A stretch of DNA of 15,319 nt from the NCBI GenBank assembly GCA_020354155.1, contig CP070644.1:1318028-1333346 (forward strand), read 5' to 3'. The notes below the pieces were generated by a model. It ran no database searches. It was given only the letters and a program-made list of their open reading frames with translations, and was not told the origin of the DNA. Origin of the DNA: Nitrospiraceae bacterium. GTDB lineage: Bacteria > Nitrospirota > Thermodesulfovibrionia > UBA6902. This document shows, one piece after another, positions 6,552 to 14,688 of the stretch. How positions within the stretch are numbered: the stretch's first letter is position 1; each line of letters begins with the position of its first letter. The translations under genes were made by a program, and so were the position numbers.

Positions 6552-6838
6552 CAATGGATAGACTACCTGTGCCAGGAACATGAATGAGCAGTCTGAACCC
6601 CTCGAAAACATAATGAATCGACGGCGATTGAAAGAACAAACCGTTAATGCCTGATGATGTATAACTTATTGCAGTGAAAAAAAACATAACAATACCTCTT
6701 CATGATGTGTCGTCAATCTGTTTTCTCGGCATTCACACTGCTCTCAGGAATTGTTCTGAAATGCTTTTTGCAGAATAAAATTCATTAGTCTTCTTATGGA
6801 TAAAAAGATAAATAAATGAAGTAGTTGTAATTATTTAC
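6552..6838. other. Gap between convergent tilS and gamma-carbonic-anhydrase-like gene
   Basis: This AT-rich gap holds no convincing gene. A 24-codon frame (6580-6654, plus) has AGGA only two bases before its ATG, too close for a normal ribosome binding site. A possible weak terminator for tilS lies at 6729-6769: gcatt/aatgc arms with an inner tcag/ctga stem, then TTTTT. The large one-sided internal loop makes it poor. No strong terminator for the opposing gene was seen. Confidence 0.35.
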
Positions 6839-7336
6839 TTAATAAGTGTCCTTAAGCTTAATATACATTGATGCGTTTTTTTTCATCTCCATGATTTCCT
6901 GTGCTTCAAGCTCCCTCACAACCTTTGCAGGAGTTCCGTAGACCATTGACCGTGACGGGATTGTTTTTCCTGAAGTAACGAGGGCACGGGCGCCGATGAG
7001 GCATTCTTTTTCAATAACCGCATGATCCAGAATGATCGCCCCCATCCCGATAAGACAGTCATCTTCTACTGTACAGCCATGAAGGACGACTGAGTGGCCA
7101 ATGGAGATTCTATTGCCGAGAACTGTTGGTGATCCAAAATCTGTATGCATGACCGTATTGTCCTGAATGTTGGTGCCTTCACCAATGACTATCGCCTCAA
7201 TGTCGCCGCGAATCACCACATTGGGCCAGACAGAGACGTCTTTGCCGATTTTGACTTTACCGATTATCTGTGCAGACTCATGGATATAAGCAGAAGGGTG
7301 GATGTCAGGTGTATGTCCGTTCCATTCGCTGATCAT
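6839..7336 (-). CDS. Gamma-class carbonic anhydrase-like hexapeptide-repeat protein
   Basis: The 165-residue product has the left-handed beta-helix fold of the gamma-carbonic anhydrase/YrdA/PaaY group: successive hexapeptide turns such as AQIIGKVKIGKDVSVWPNVVI. The three zinc-binding His of the family are present: His64 in NTVMHTDFG, and His81 and His86 in ISIGHSVVLHGC. VIRGD (41-45), with its Arg at the subunit interface, and NIQDN (56-60) are also conserved. The C-terminal MEMKKNASMYIKLKDTY is the expected helix. Members hydrate CO2 or have unknown or CoA-linked roles; proven activity varies and the motif alone does not decide. Start 7336 lacks a clear ribosome binding site; a CATAAT (7348-7353, minus) lies just upstream. 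It stands alone, convergent with tilS and divergent from gltX. Confidence 0.9.
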   Translation of the reverse strand: MISEWNGHTPDIHPSAYIHESAQIIGKVKIGKDVSVWPNVVIRGDIEAIVIGEGTNIQDNTVMHTDFGSPTVLGNRISIGHSVVLHGCTVEDDCLIGMGAIILDHAVIEKECLIGARALVTSGKTIPSRSMVYGTPAKVVRELEAQEIMEMKKNASMYIKLKDTY

Positions 7337-7669
7337 GGTCAGAAATTATTATGGCAGTATCAGCGGGTATTAAACAACTCATATCAGGATCTGACATTCC
7401 AGTTACAAAGGATGAAAACCTCAAAAAGATTATTAATCGACAATTTTTACATGATAATCTCATTTACCTTACCATGTGAACGTCTTATAAGTTACTTAAA
7501 CTAACAAAGCATAGCAAAGATCCTTCCGTAAGGTGTCGTAATACTCTTTTCCCGGCAATCATCTTTCTTCATCGGTATTCCTGTCCACTGCGCTTTATAC
7601 AAATAAAACTAAAAGCTCTCCTGTGATATAATTGTGCTGGTTCTTTTATAGATGAACAGGAGGAATACT
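7337..7669. other. Divergent intergenic region before gltX
   Basis: This 333-bp stretch lies between the starts of the gamma-carbonic-anhydrase-like gene (minus) and gltX (plus). It contains the gltX promoter and ribosome binding site near its right end, and a CATAAT/TTGTTT pair (7348-7377, 18-bp spacer, minus) that might drive the leftward gene with a very short leader. A 42-codon plus-strand frame at 7351-7479 starts with ATG but has no ribosome binding site; its translation looks protein-like, so it may be chance or a remnant. No T-box, tRNA or strong hairpin was recognised. Confidence 0.4.
7624..7632 (+). promoter_or_regulatory. Extended -10 promoter for gltX
   Basis: TGATATAAT at 7624-7632 is a perfect extended -10 (TGn-TATAAT). 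No good -35 lies 16-18 bp upstream, which an extended -10 can tolerate. Initiation near 7639 would give a leader of about 30 nt containing AGGAGG (7658-7663), six bases before the GTG start of gltX. Confidence 0.55.
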
Positions 7670-9079
7670 GTGTCTGAGAACATACGAGTACGCTTTGCAC
7701 CGAGCCCAACAGGGTATCTTCATATCGGCGGCGCCCGAACAGCGCTGTTTAACTGGCTTTTCGCCCGGCATAACAAGGGCACCTTTGTCCTTCGCATTGA
7801 GGACACTGACAGGGAGCGGTCAACTGATGAATATATAGAGGCGATCATAGAGGGCATGAAGTGGCTTGGTCTTGACTGGGATGAGGGTCCTGTCAGGCAG
7901 ACCGACCGTTTTGATGTCTATAAAAAATATGTGGGTAAACTCCTTGAAGAGGGCAAGGCCTATTACTGCTACTGCTCGCCGGAGGAGCTTGAGGCAAACC
8001 GGAAGGAAGCTATGAAACAGGGCAGGTCTCTGAAATACAGCGGCAAGTGCAGGGGACTGAAAGAACCTGTTCCCGGAATCGAACCCGTCGTCCGGTTCAG
8101 GATGCCCCAGCAGGGCAGTACCTATGTTGACGATATGGTCAAGGGACATGTTGTGTTTGAAAATGAGCAGCTCGATGACCTCATCATACAGCGCTCAGAC
8201 GGCACTCCCACCTACAATCTCACTGTAGTCGTAGATGATGTTGATATGGCTATCACCCATGTTGTCAGAGGGGATGATCATCTGAATAACACGCCCCGGC
8301 AGGTACAGTTATACGAGGCGCTGGGCTATGAAACACCTAAATTTGCCCATCTGCCCATGATACTGGGCTCAGACAAGGCACGGCTCTCAAAGAGACATGG
8401 AGCAACTTCTGTTATGGCCTATTATGAAATGGGCTATCTGCCTCAGGCGCTGGTGAATTACCTCGTCCGACTTGGATGGTCCTATGGCGATCAGGAGGTA
8501 TTTTCAATGGAAGAGCTGGTTCAATATTTTTCCTTTGAGAACGTGGGCAAGGCTGCAGCAGTATTTAATCCTGAGAAACTGTTATGGCTGAACCAGCAAT
8601 ACATAATTCAGTCGCCGAATGAAACACTTGCCGAACAGGTCATTCCCTTTCTTGAGAAAGAGCAGGTGATTCAGGCCGGACAACAGCAGGATATGAAATG
8701 GCTGGCGAAAGCGGTTGGTACGCTGCGGGAAAGATCAAAGACACTTGTTGAAATGGCTCAGTCTTTGCGCTACTACATTGATGAGGATATTGAATATGAG
8801 GAAAAGGCTAAAAACAAGTTTCTCAAAGAAGAAAGCAGGGAACTGCTTGTTGAACTGAAAGAAGGCCTTGAGTCAATGAGTGAGTTTACAGAGCAGGAAA
8901 TAGAGAACCTCTTCAGGTCCATAGCTGAGAGGAAAGAGGTGAAGCTTGGCAAACTGGCCCAGCCGGCCCGTGTTGCACTGACAGGGGGAACACAGAGCCC
9001 CGGGATATTTGAGGTGCTTGATGTTATGGGCAGGGAAAAGACGATCAGAAGACTTGAGCGGGCAATAGATTCTATTTAA
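7670..9079 (+). CDS. gltX: Glutamyl-tRNA synthetase
   Basis: GltX charges tRNA(Glu) with glutamate using ATP. The start is GTG 7670, preceded by a perfect AGGAGG at six bases. The ATG at 7652 in the same frame would make that element coding and lacks its own site. The 469-residue product has RFAPSPTGYLHIGG (8-21, HIGH-type signature), LRIEDTDRERS (41-51), and RLSKRHGA (238-245, KMSKS equivalent). A zinc-type subdomain follows the Rossmann start: Cys100 and Cys102 in YYCYCSPEE, Tyr123 and Cys127 in LKYSGKCRG. The helical anticodon-binding region fills the C-terminal third, ending in PGIFEVLDVMGREKTIRRLERAI, usual for bacterial GluRS. glnS follows after 62 bp and is probably cotranscribed. Because a GlnRS is encoded, this enzyme is expected to be the discriminating type, though the sequence alone does not prove it. 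Confidence 0.97.
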   Translation: MSENIRVRFAPSPTGYLHIGGARTALFNWLFARHNKGTFVLRIEDTDRERSTDEYIEAIIEGMKWLGLDWDEGPVRQTDRFDVYKKYVGKLLEEGKAYYCYCSPEELEANRKEAMKQGRSLKYSGKCRGLKEPVPGIEPVVRFRMPQQGSTYVDDMVKGHVVFENEQLDDLIIQRSDGTPTYNLTVVVDDVDMAITHVVRGDDHLNNTPRQVQLYEALGYETPKFAHLPMILGSDKARLSKRHGATSVMAYYEMGYLPQALVNYLVRLGWSYGDQEVFSMEELVQYFSFENVGKAAAVFNPEKLLWLNQQYIIQSPNETLAEQVIPFLEKEQVIQAGQQQDMKWLAKAVGTLRERSKTLVEMAQSLRYYIDEDIEYEEKAKNKFLKEESRELLVELKEGLESMSEFTEQEIENLFRSIAERKEVKLGKLAQPARVALTGGTQSPGIFEVLDVMGREKTIRRLERAIDSI

Positions 9080-9141
9080 GGGGCATGTCTGTCCCTGTTA
9101 CAACGGGGGTCCAACCTCTCCACATAAGGGAAGAACTACGT

Positions 9142-10827
9142 ATGCGTGACGATTCATCAAAACCGGTTTCCAATTTCATCAAACACATTATTGATGAAGA
9201 CATAAAGAACGGCAAGAATGACGGCCGTATCCATACCCGGTTCCCTCCGGAACCGAATGGTTATCTTCATATCGGTCATGCAAAATCAATCTGCCTGAAT
9301 TTCGGCATTGCCGTTGATTACAGCGGGCTCTGTAACCTGAGGTTTGACGACACGAATCCCGACAGGGAAGAATTAAAGTATGTTGCGGCCATAACGGAGG
9401 ATGTTCACTGGCTTGGCTTTTCCTGGGAGAACAGGGAGTACTATGCTTCTGATTATTTTGAACAGCTTTATGGCTATGCCATTGAACTGATCAAAAAGGG
9501 CAGGGCCTATGTCTGTGATCTAAACTCTGACGAGATCAGGCAGCACAGAGGGACCCTGACTGAAGCCGGGCAGGAAAGCCCTTATCGTAACCGCCCGGCA
9601 GATGAAAATCTGGATATCTTCATGCGCATGCGGGCAGGCGAGTTTGAAGACGGTGCGAGGACGTTGAGGGCTAAGATCGATATGTCATCAGGCAATATCA
9701 ACATGCGTGATCCTGTTATTTACAGGATACAGCGATCAACGCATCACAGGACTGGTGATCAATGGTGTATCTATCCAATGTATGATTATGCCCACTGTAT
9801 TTCGGACTCAATTGAGAAAATTACACACTCTCTCTGTACACTGGAATTTGAAGACCACAGACCGCTCTATGACTGGTTTCTTGATGAGATTGGTGTCTTT
9901 CATCCACAGCAGATTGAATTTGCCCGCCTGAACCTGAGCTATACCGTCATGAGCAAGCGCAAGCTGTTGCAGCTTGTTAACGGTGGCCATGTCAAGGGGT
10001 GGGACGATCCCCGGATGCCCACTATCGCGGGATTGAGAAGAAGGGGGTACACTCCTGAATCAATACGTATTTTCTGCGACAGGATAGGTGTGGCAAAGGC
10101 CGACAGCACTGTTGACATGGCCCTTCTTGAATACTGTGTCCGTGAAGATCTGAACAAACGGGCACCCCGCATTATGACTGTATTGCACCCTCTGAAAATA
10201 GTTATTCTGAATTATCCTCACGATACAATTGAGGAGCTTGATGCAGTAAACAATCCTGAGGATGAAAGTGCAGGGACCCGTAAGGTTCCTTTCTCACGGG
10301 AAATCTATATAGAGCGCGATGACTTTATGGAAGATCCGCCCAAGAAGTTTTTCCGCCTTGCCCCGGGGAGGGAGATTCGGTTGCGGTACGCCTACTTCAT
10401 TACCTGCGAGAAGGCTGTGAAAAATGACAGGGGTGAAATAGTGGAACTTCACTGTACCTATGATCCTGCTACAAGGGGAGGGGATGCTCCTGACGGGCGC
10501 AAGGTAAAAGCGACGCTGCATTGGGTGTCTGCTGAAAAATTTATTCAAACCGAGGTCAGGCTTTATAGTCACCTCTTTACTGAAGCAGAGCCTGACAGCC
10601 GCAAAGACGGGACTGAATTCAGGGATTACCTGAATCCTGAATCCCTAGAAGTTCTCACTGACTGCTATGCTGAGCCTTCGTTGAGCAGTTCAAAACCGGG
10701 GGAGCATTTTCAATTTGAGAGATTGGGTTATTTCTGTGTTGATCCTGAATCGTCCCCTGAAAGGCCTGTATTGAACAGGACAGTGACCCTCCGTGATACA
10801 TGGGCAAAGATTAAAAATAAGAACTAA
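9142..10827 (+). CDS. glnS: Glutaminyl-tRNA synthetase
   Basis: GlnS charges tRNA(Gln) directly with glutamine. The 561-residue product has RFPPEPNGYLHIGHAKS (33-49, with HIGH at 43-46), LRFDDTNP (66-73), the tRNA/ATP region IYPMYDYAHCISDSIE and VMSKR (269-273), followed by the two beta-barrel anticodon domains. The frame is open from ATG 9085, but ATG 9142 is preferred: MRDDSSKPVSNFIKHIIDED aligns with the E. coli N-terminus (TNFIRQIIDED), and GGGAAG lies about eight bases upstream. AAGGGG before 9085 is too close to that ATG. It follows gltX by 62 bp and converges on the kinase gene with an 11-bp gap and no room for a separate terminator. GlnRS is patchy in bacteria, and the family is thought to have come from eukaryotes. 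Length agrees with E. coli (554). Confidence 0.97.
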   Translation: MRDDSSKPVSNFIKHIIDEDIKNGKNDGRIHTRFPPEPNGYLHIGHAKSICLNFGIAVDYSGLCNLRFDDTNPDREELKYVAAITEDVHWLGFSWENREYYASDYFEQLYGYAIELIKKGRAYVCDLNSDEIRQHRGTLTEAGQESPYRNRPADENLDIFMRMRAGEFEDGARTLRAKIDMSSGNINMRDPVIYRIQRSTHHRTGDQWCIYPMYDYAHCISDSIEKITHSLCTLEFEDHRPLYDWFLDEIGVFHPQQIEFARLNLSYTVMSKRKLLQLVNGGHVKGWDDPRMPTIAGLRRRGYTPESIRIFCDRIGVAKADSTVDMALLEYCVREDLNKRAPRIMTVLHPLKIVILNYPHDTIEELDAVNNPEDESAGTRKVPFSREIYIERDDFMEDPPKKFFRLAPGREIRLRYAYFITCEKAVKNDRGEIVELHCTYDPATRGGDAPDGRKVKATLHWVSAEKFIQTEVRLYSHLFTEAEPDSRKDGTEFRDYLNPESLEVLTDCYAEPSLSSSKPGEHFQFERLGYFCVDPESSPERPVLNRTVTLRDTWAKIKNKN

Positions 10828-10838
10828 GAATGGCCCCG

Positions 10839-13451
10839 TTAGCTGACCTGGGCGTTGACTGGCAGATCAATTATAACCTTGGTATATTCCCCATCAATAC
10901 TGTCTATTACGAGCCTGCCACCATGTTCGCTTACAATGCCGTGGCTGATACTCAGACCCAGGCCGGTTCCTTCTCCCTTTGGCTTGGTGGATACAAAAGG
11001 CTTTTTCACTTTGTCCAGCAGACTGTCAGGGATGCCGTTGCCGTTATCAAAAAAAGACACCCGTACATAGGGATGGGAATCAACCATAATCTGCCTGCCT
11101 ATAATTTCCAGATATTTGTCGTCCTGCCGTCCGTTATATTTTTGATTTAAGGCATACCTGGCATTACTGATAATATTGAGAAATACCTGCTGTATCTGCT
11201 GTGAGTGGGCATAGATTGCGGGAAGGTCAGGGGGAATATCCAGTTTAAACCGGATTCCATCTCTGACAATATGTGAGCTTGTCAGGTCAAGACTTGCTGA
11301 CATTATATCCGAGACATGAATAGGGGACTTCTTTTCCAGTCTGCCCCGGGCAAAGGAAAGCAGACCGGAAACGATGACTGCCACCCTGTCGCTTTCACGT
11401 ATAATCCGGGTCAGAATATCCTGTTCCCTGCTGTCCTTTTCAGATTCGTTCAGCAATATCTGAGCATAGTTCAGAATACCGTTTACCGGGTTATTGATTT
11501 CGTGAGCTACGCCGGCTGCAAGTTCACCAAGTGATGCAAGATGTCCCGCCTGCATGGCTTCCTTCTGAAAGTTGATTTTTTCTGTAATGTCAATCATCAT
11601 TCCCGAGATGACATCTCCATAGAGTGTTCCGCTGAGGAGGACATTCTTGTGACGTCTGTTTTTTGTAATAAGCTCAGTTTCAAAATTTCGAATAATCCCT
11701 TTTTCTTTCAGTATGGATATGAGTCTCTTCCTGTCGTCGGGATTGACATATCGCGACTCGACATTATCTCTTCTCAGTTCCTCAAGCGATGAAAATTCAA
11801 AGATGTCTAACAGCGCATCATTCCCATACATGAATTTTCCTTCGATATTTGTTTTATAGACGCCGACAGGGGCAGTGTCCACGAGGTCGCGATAGTTCTT
11901 CTCAGAGGCCTTGAGCGACAACTCAGCCTGTTTCAGGTCAGTAATGTCATGGGCAACATAGACTGCTCCTTCCGGATTTCCAGATGGTCCATATATCAGA
12001 GATGCTGACAGGAGGACAGGAATTATGTCGCCATTTTTTGAAATATACTGCGTCTCCCTGTCATTGGCATGCAAGGTATTAATGTAATGAGTTATGTCCG
12101 TCCCCGGGCTGTCATAACCGCCAAATATTTGTCGAAAAGAGATGCCGACAAGTTCCTCTTCTCTGTAAAACAGCATTTTGCAGAGGGCAGGGTTAACGGC
12201 GGTAATAGTCCCTTGCAGGTCTACAACGATGAGAGAGTCCATCATTGACTTTATGATGTTATTCATATAGTCCCGGGATACCATGCTCTTCTGAAGATTT
12301 GATGTCATTGTCTTGAAACTGGCAGCAAGGTCCCCGATTTCGTCTTTCGAATCTATGTCGATCGGGGTTGCCAGGTGGCCTCTGCCGATTCGTGATGCAA
12401 GCTCCCTGAGCCTTAACAAGGGGTTTGAGAATGTCTTCGAAAAAAAGTATGTTCCGATCAGTGCAATCAGTATGGAAGCGATTATTGCTGTAATAACAAT
12501 TCTCCGAATATAGGCGGCCTTTTTTGTCGCTGCTGCTTTTGCCTGAGATTCAAGCATTACATTGATTTGTGCAAGTTCGATACCCTCATTTCTTATCGAT
12601 GATACGATGCTGTTTAATGTGCGAAACAACTTTGCATGATTGTCAGGATTGAATGTCTCTGATGCTGCCATCTCATTGTCATGCACTTCTATCAACGTCC
12701 TGGCAACAGGCATGAGCTGGTTCACTCTTCCCCGTATTCTGGTCAGCATGGATTTTTCATCAGCATCTCTCAGTCGAGTATCAAGAATAGACAATTGCTC
12801 ACGCAGCGATGCGAATCTCATGAAAAAATAACCAAGGTCCCTTTTTTCATGGAGTACCGTATAGGTAATAAGGTGGTTTTCAGCCATTTGCACATAGTTG
12901 CTGAGTTCTGTAGCAGCTGTGATAGCCTCCTGCCTGTTGAGAAAGTCGGTTTCATAATGGGCAAGGTCGAGGGCATTTTTTCGAACTGAATCTGCATGAT
13001 CATTGAGGCTTCTGATTAATCCCATGTGATTATCTGCAATAAAACTTCCTTTTTCCTTCATTTCCTTATCATGGATTTCAATAAGTGACCTTCCAATAGG
13101 GAGGAGTTCATCGGCATTGAATTTAATTTTCTCAAAAATATCACGGGCTTCATGCATGCCAATGATACTATCAAGGAGTGCAATTTCTTCCTCCATGGCT
13201 TCAAAACGGGAAAAGAACAGTTCTCTGTCATTTACATCATGGAGGGTAAGGTAAAGCATGAGGTGCCCCTCTGCTCTTTTTACATAACTTGACACTTCTG
13301 TAGATGCTGATACAATTGACCTGAAGTGTTCTTCGCCTCCATCAAAGGATTTGGTTATCTCTATGGTTGCAATGAGACCAAGTATGCCGACAGCAGCAAC
13401 AATGAATGTGAAGGCTGTAAATGTTAAAATGAGCTTATTTCTGATTTTCAT
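10839..13451 (-). CDS. Membrane sensor histidine kinase with duplicated extracytoplasmic domain, HAMP and two PAS domains
   Basis: The 870-residue product has TM1 at about 7-30, an extracytoplasmic region 31-312, TM2 at about 315-337, HAMP 338-390, PAS 395-507 (ending VYVAHDITDLKQAE), a second PAS 518-628 (ending MMIDITEKI), HisKA 634-705 with phosphoacceptor His650 in AAGVAHEINNPVNG, and a HATPase domain 710-867: N box 759-763, DNGNGIPD (802-809) and GEGTGLGLSISHG (826-838). All catalytic motifs are intact. The sensor is two copies of one helical unit, residues 51-164 and 181-294, at a constant 130-residue offset without gaps. There is no receiver domain and no response regulator nearby, so the partner is unknown. 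The ribosome binding site is weak. The gene is divergent from gpsA and convergent with glnS. The ligand cannot be told; the sensor is only broadly like four-helix-bundle or HBM sensors. Confidence 0.93.
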   Translation of the reverse strand: MKIRNKLILTFTAFTFIVAAVGILGLIATIEITKSFDGGEEHFRSIVSASTEVSSYVKRAEGHLMLYLTLHDVNDRELFFSRFEAMEEEIALLDSIIGMHEARDIFEKIKFNADELLPIGRSLIEIHDKEMKEKGSFIADNHMGLIRSLNDHADSVRKNALDLAHYETDFLNRQEAITAATELSNYVQMAENHLITYTVLHEKRDLGYFFMRFASLREQLSILDTRLRDADEKSMLTRIRGRVNQLMPVARTLIEVHDNEMAASETFNPDNHAKLFRTLNSIVSSIRNEGIELAQINVMLESQAKAAATKKAAYIRRIVITAIIASILIALIGTYFFSKTFSNPLLRLRELASRIGRGHLATPIDIDSKDEIGDLAASFKTMTSNLQKSMVSRDYMNNIIKSMMDSLIVVDLQGTITAVNPALCKMLFYREEELVGISFRQIFGGYDSPGTDITHYINTLHANDRETQYISKNGDIIPVLLSASLIYGPSGNPEGAVYVAHDITDLKQAELSLKASEKNYRDLVDTAPVGVYKTNIEGKFMYGNDALLDIFEFSSLEELRRDNVESRYVNPDDRKRLISILKEKGIIRNFETELITKNRRHKNVLLSGTLYGDVISGMMIDITEKINFQKEAMQAGHLASLGELAAGVAHEINNPVNGILNYAQILLNESEKDSREQDILTRIIRESDRVAVIVSGLLSFARGRLEKKSPIHVSDIMSASLDLTSSHIVRDGIRFKLDIPPDLPAIYAHSQQIQQVFLNIISNARYALNQKYNGRQDDKYLEIIGRQIMVDSHPYVRVSFFDNGNGIPDSLLDKVKKPFVSTKPKGEGTGLGLSISHGIVSEHGGRLVIDSIDGEYTKVIIDLPVNAQVS

Positions 13452-13467
13452 GACATATGCTGGGCAG

Positions 13468-13473
13468 ATTATA
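13468..13473 (-). promoter_or_regulatory. Candidate -10 element for the histidine kinase gene
   Basis: A perfect TATAAT reads on the minus strand at 13468-13473, 16 bp before the ATG, so the leader would be only about 10 nt. The best -35 is TTACAA (13493-13498) with a 19-bp spacer, part of a palindrome. By eye only. Confidence 0.3.
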
Positions 13474-13492
13474 ACTGCATTCTCTCAAAAGA

Positions 13493-13504
13493 TTGTAATT
13501 ACAA
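13493..13504. promoter_or_regulatory. Perfect 12-bp palindrome TTGTAATTACAA, possible operator
   Basis: The sequence is its own reverse complement over 12 bases. It covers the -35 position expected for the kinase gene's TATAAT element, a usual place for a repressor or activator site. A second partial copy, ctgtaattgtaa, lies at 13644-13655 shortly before the gpsA start. AT-rich palindromes of this size do arise by chance. Confidence 0.3.
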
Positions 13505-13604
13505 GGTTTTTCCTGTTATCATCTTTACTGTTCACAGGCAAAACCGGGTAACAATTTGGATGCCATCTGACATGTTCTATCACGTATAGTTATTTACGGC
13601 ACAC

Positions 13605-13633
13605 TTGAGGGATAAATGTACTCCCTTTATATA
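13605..13633 (+). promoter_or_regulatory. Candidate sigma70-type promoter for gpsA-larB
   Basis: TTGAGG (13605-13610) and TATATA (13628-13633) are separated by exactly 17 bp; each box matches consensus at four of six positions. Initiation near 13640 would give a leader of about 39 nt ending in AAGGA just before the gpsA ATG at 13679. Confidence 0.4.
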
Positions 13634-13678
13634 CAACAGATTGCTGTAATTGTAAAGTAGGGGGTGCACAAGGATAAT

Positions 13679-14668
13679 ATGGGATATATAGCTGTTATAG
13701 GTGCCGGGAGCTGGGGAACGACCCTTGCCAATCTGCTCGGGGAAAAGGGGCATGACGTATTTCTCTGGGCATATGAGCAGGAACTTGTTGATGAGATGAA
13801 AGGGACCGGTATGAACGGAACCTATTTGCCCGGTCTGCCACTTTCCCATAACATTGAGGTAACCGGTGATCTTGGGAAAGCACTCAGCAAGGCAAGCTAT
13901 ATTCTGAATGCAGTTCCTACCCAGTTCACACGTTCCGTCTTCAGCACAGCAAAAAATCTTCTTTCTGAGAAATCTGTCATTATAAGTGCTTCAAAGGGCA
14001 TTGAGAAGGGAACGCTGTTGACGGTCTCCTCGATCCTTGAGGAATTGACCGGCTCAGAGGTTGCGGCGCTTTCAGGGCCGAGCTTTGCCAAAGAGGTGAT
14101 AAAGCAGCTTCCGACGGCGGTAACGGTGGCAGCACATGACAATAAGACAGCCCTCGTCCTGCAGGATGTCTTCAATACCGATACGTTCAGGGTCTATACA
14201 AATTCTGATGTGCTGGGCGTTGAACTTGGAGGAGCTTTAAAAAATGTGATGGCTATCGCTTCGGGAATATCCGATGGCCTGGGCCTTGGGGCCAGCACGC
14301 GGGCAGCGCTCATTACCCGTGGATTGGCTGAAATGACGCGTCTCGGTGTTGCCATGGGTGCAAGGGAAAAGACCTTTGGAGGACTGAGCGGACTTGGAGA
14401 TCTGGTACTGACATGCACTGGCGCTCTTTCCAGAAACTATACAGTGGGGTTTCAACTCGGCAGTGGCAGGACGCTCACAGATATTCTTGGAGAAATGAAA
14501 ATGGTAGCTGAAGGTGTTGCAACTTCACAATCTGCCTATGAACTTTCTAAAAAGCATGGCGTTGAGATGCCGATTGTGGAACAGATCAATCATGTTATCA
14601 ACGAAGGAAAAAAGCCGGATCAAGCGGTGAAGGAGCTCATGAGCAGGAGCCTTAAAGCAGAGTTTTAG
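13679..14668 (+). CDS. gpsA: NAD(P)H-dependent glycerol-3-phosphate dehydrogenase
   Basis: GpsA reduces dihydroxyacetone phosphate to sn-glycerol-3-phosphate, the phospholipid backbone. The 329-residue product starts MGYIAVIGAGSWGTTLANLL with the Rossmann loop GAGSWG (8-13), then NAVPTQF (77-83), the ISASKGIE loop (102-109, Lys106), LSGPSFAKEV (131-140), GALKNVMAIASGISDGLGLG (185-204, catalytic Lys188) and FGGLSGLGDLVLTC (233-246), all standard for the family. The start at ATG 13679 has AAGGA close upstream. An in-frame GTG at 13664 adds five residues, but the G-run abuts it. larB follows after 20 bp in the same direction, probably in one transcript. The length is usual. Confidence 0.97.
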   Translation: MGYIAVIGAGSWGTTLANLLGEKGHDVFLWAYEQELVDEMKGTGMNGTYLPGLPLSHNIEVTGDLGKALSKASYILNAVPTQFTRSVFSTAKNLLSEKSVIISASKGIEKGTLLTVSSILEELTGSEVAALSGPSFAKEVIKQLPTAVTVAAHDNKTALVLQDVFNTDTFRVYTNSDVLGVELGGALKNVMAIASGISDGLGLGASTRAALITRGLAEMTRLGVAMGAREKTFGGLSGLGDLVLTCTGALSRNYTVGFQLGSGRTLTDILGEMKMVAEGVATSQSAYELSKKHGVEMPIVEQINHVINEGKKPDQAVKELMSRSLKAEF

Positions 14669-14688
14669 GAATTTATCAAACTTTCCTT

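Noticed and set aside
6189..6611. 140-codon minus-strand open frame
   Set aside because: Antisense to the conserved C-terminal domain of tilS; a shadow frame.
7145..7504. 119-codon plus-strand open frame
   Set aside because: Mostly antisense to the gamma-carbonic-anhydrase-like gene, with no ribosome binding site and no recognisable motif.
7337..7669. T-box or other aminoacyl-tRNA-sensing leader before gltX
   Set aside because: No specifier stem, T-box sequence or terminator hairpin seen, and the promoter sits only about 40 bp from the start.
9085..9141. 19-residue N-terminal extension of GlnRS
   Set aside because: AAGGGG is too close to ATG 9085, and E. coli GlnRS aligns from the start at 9142.
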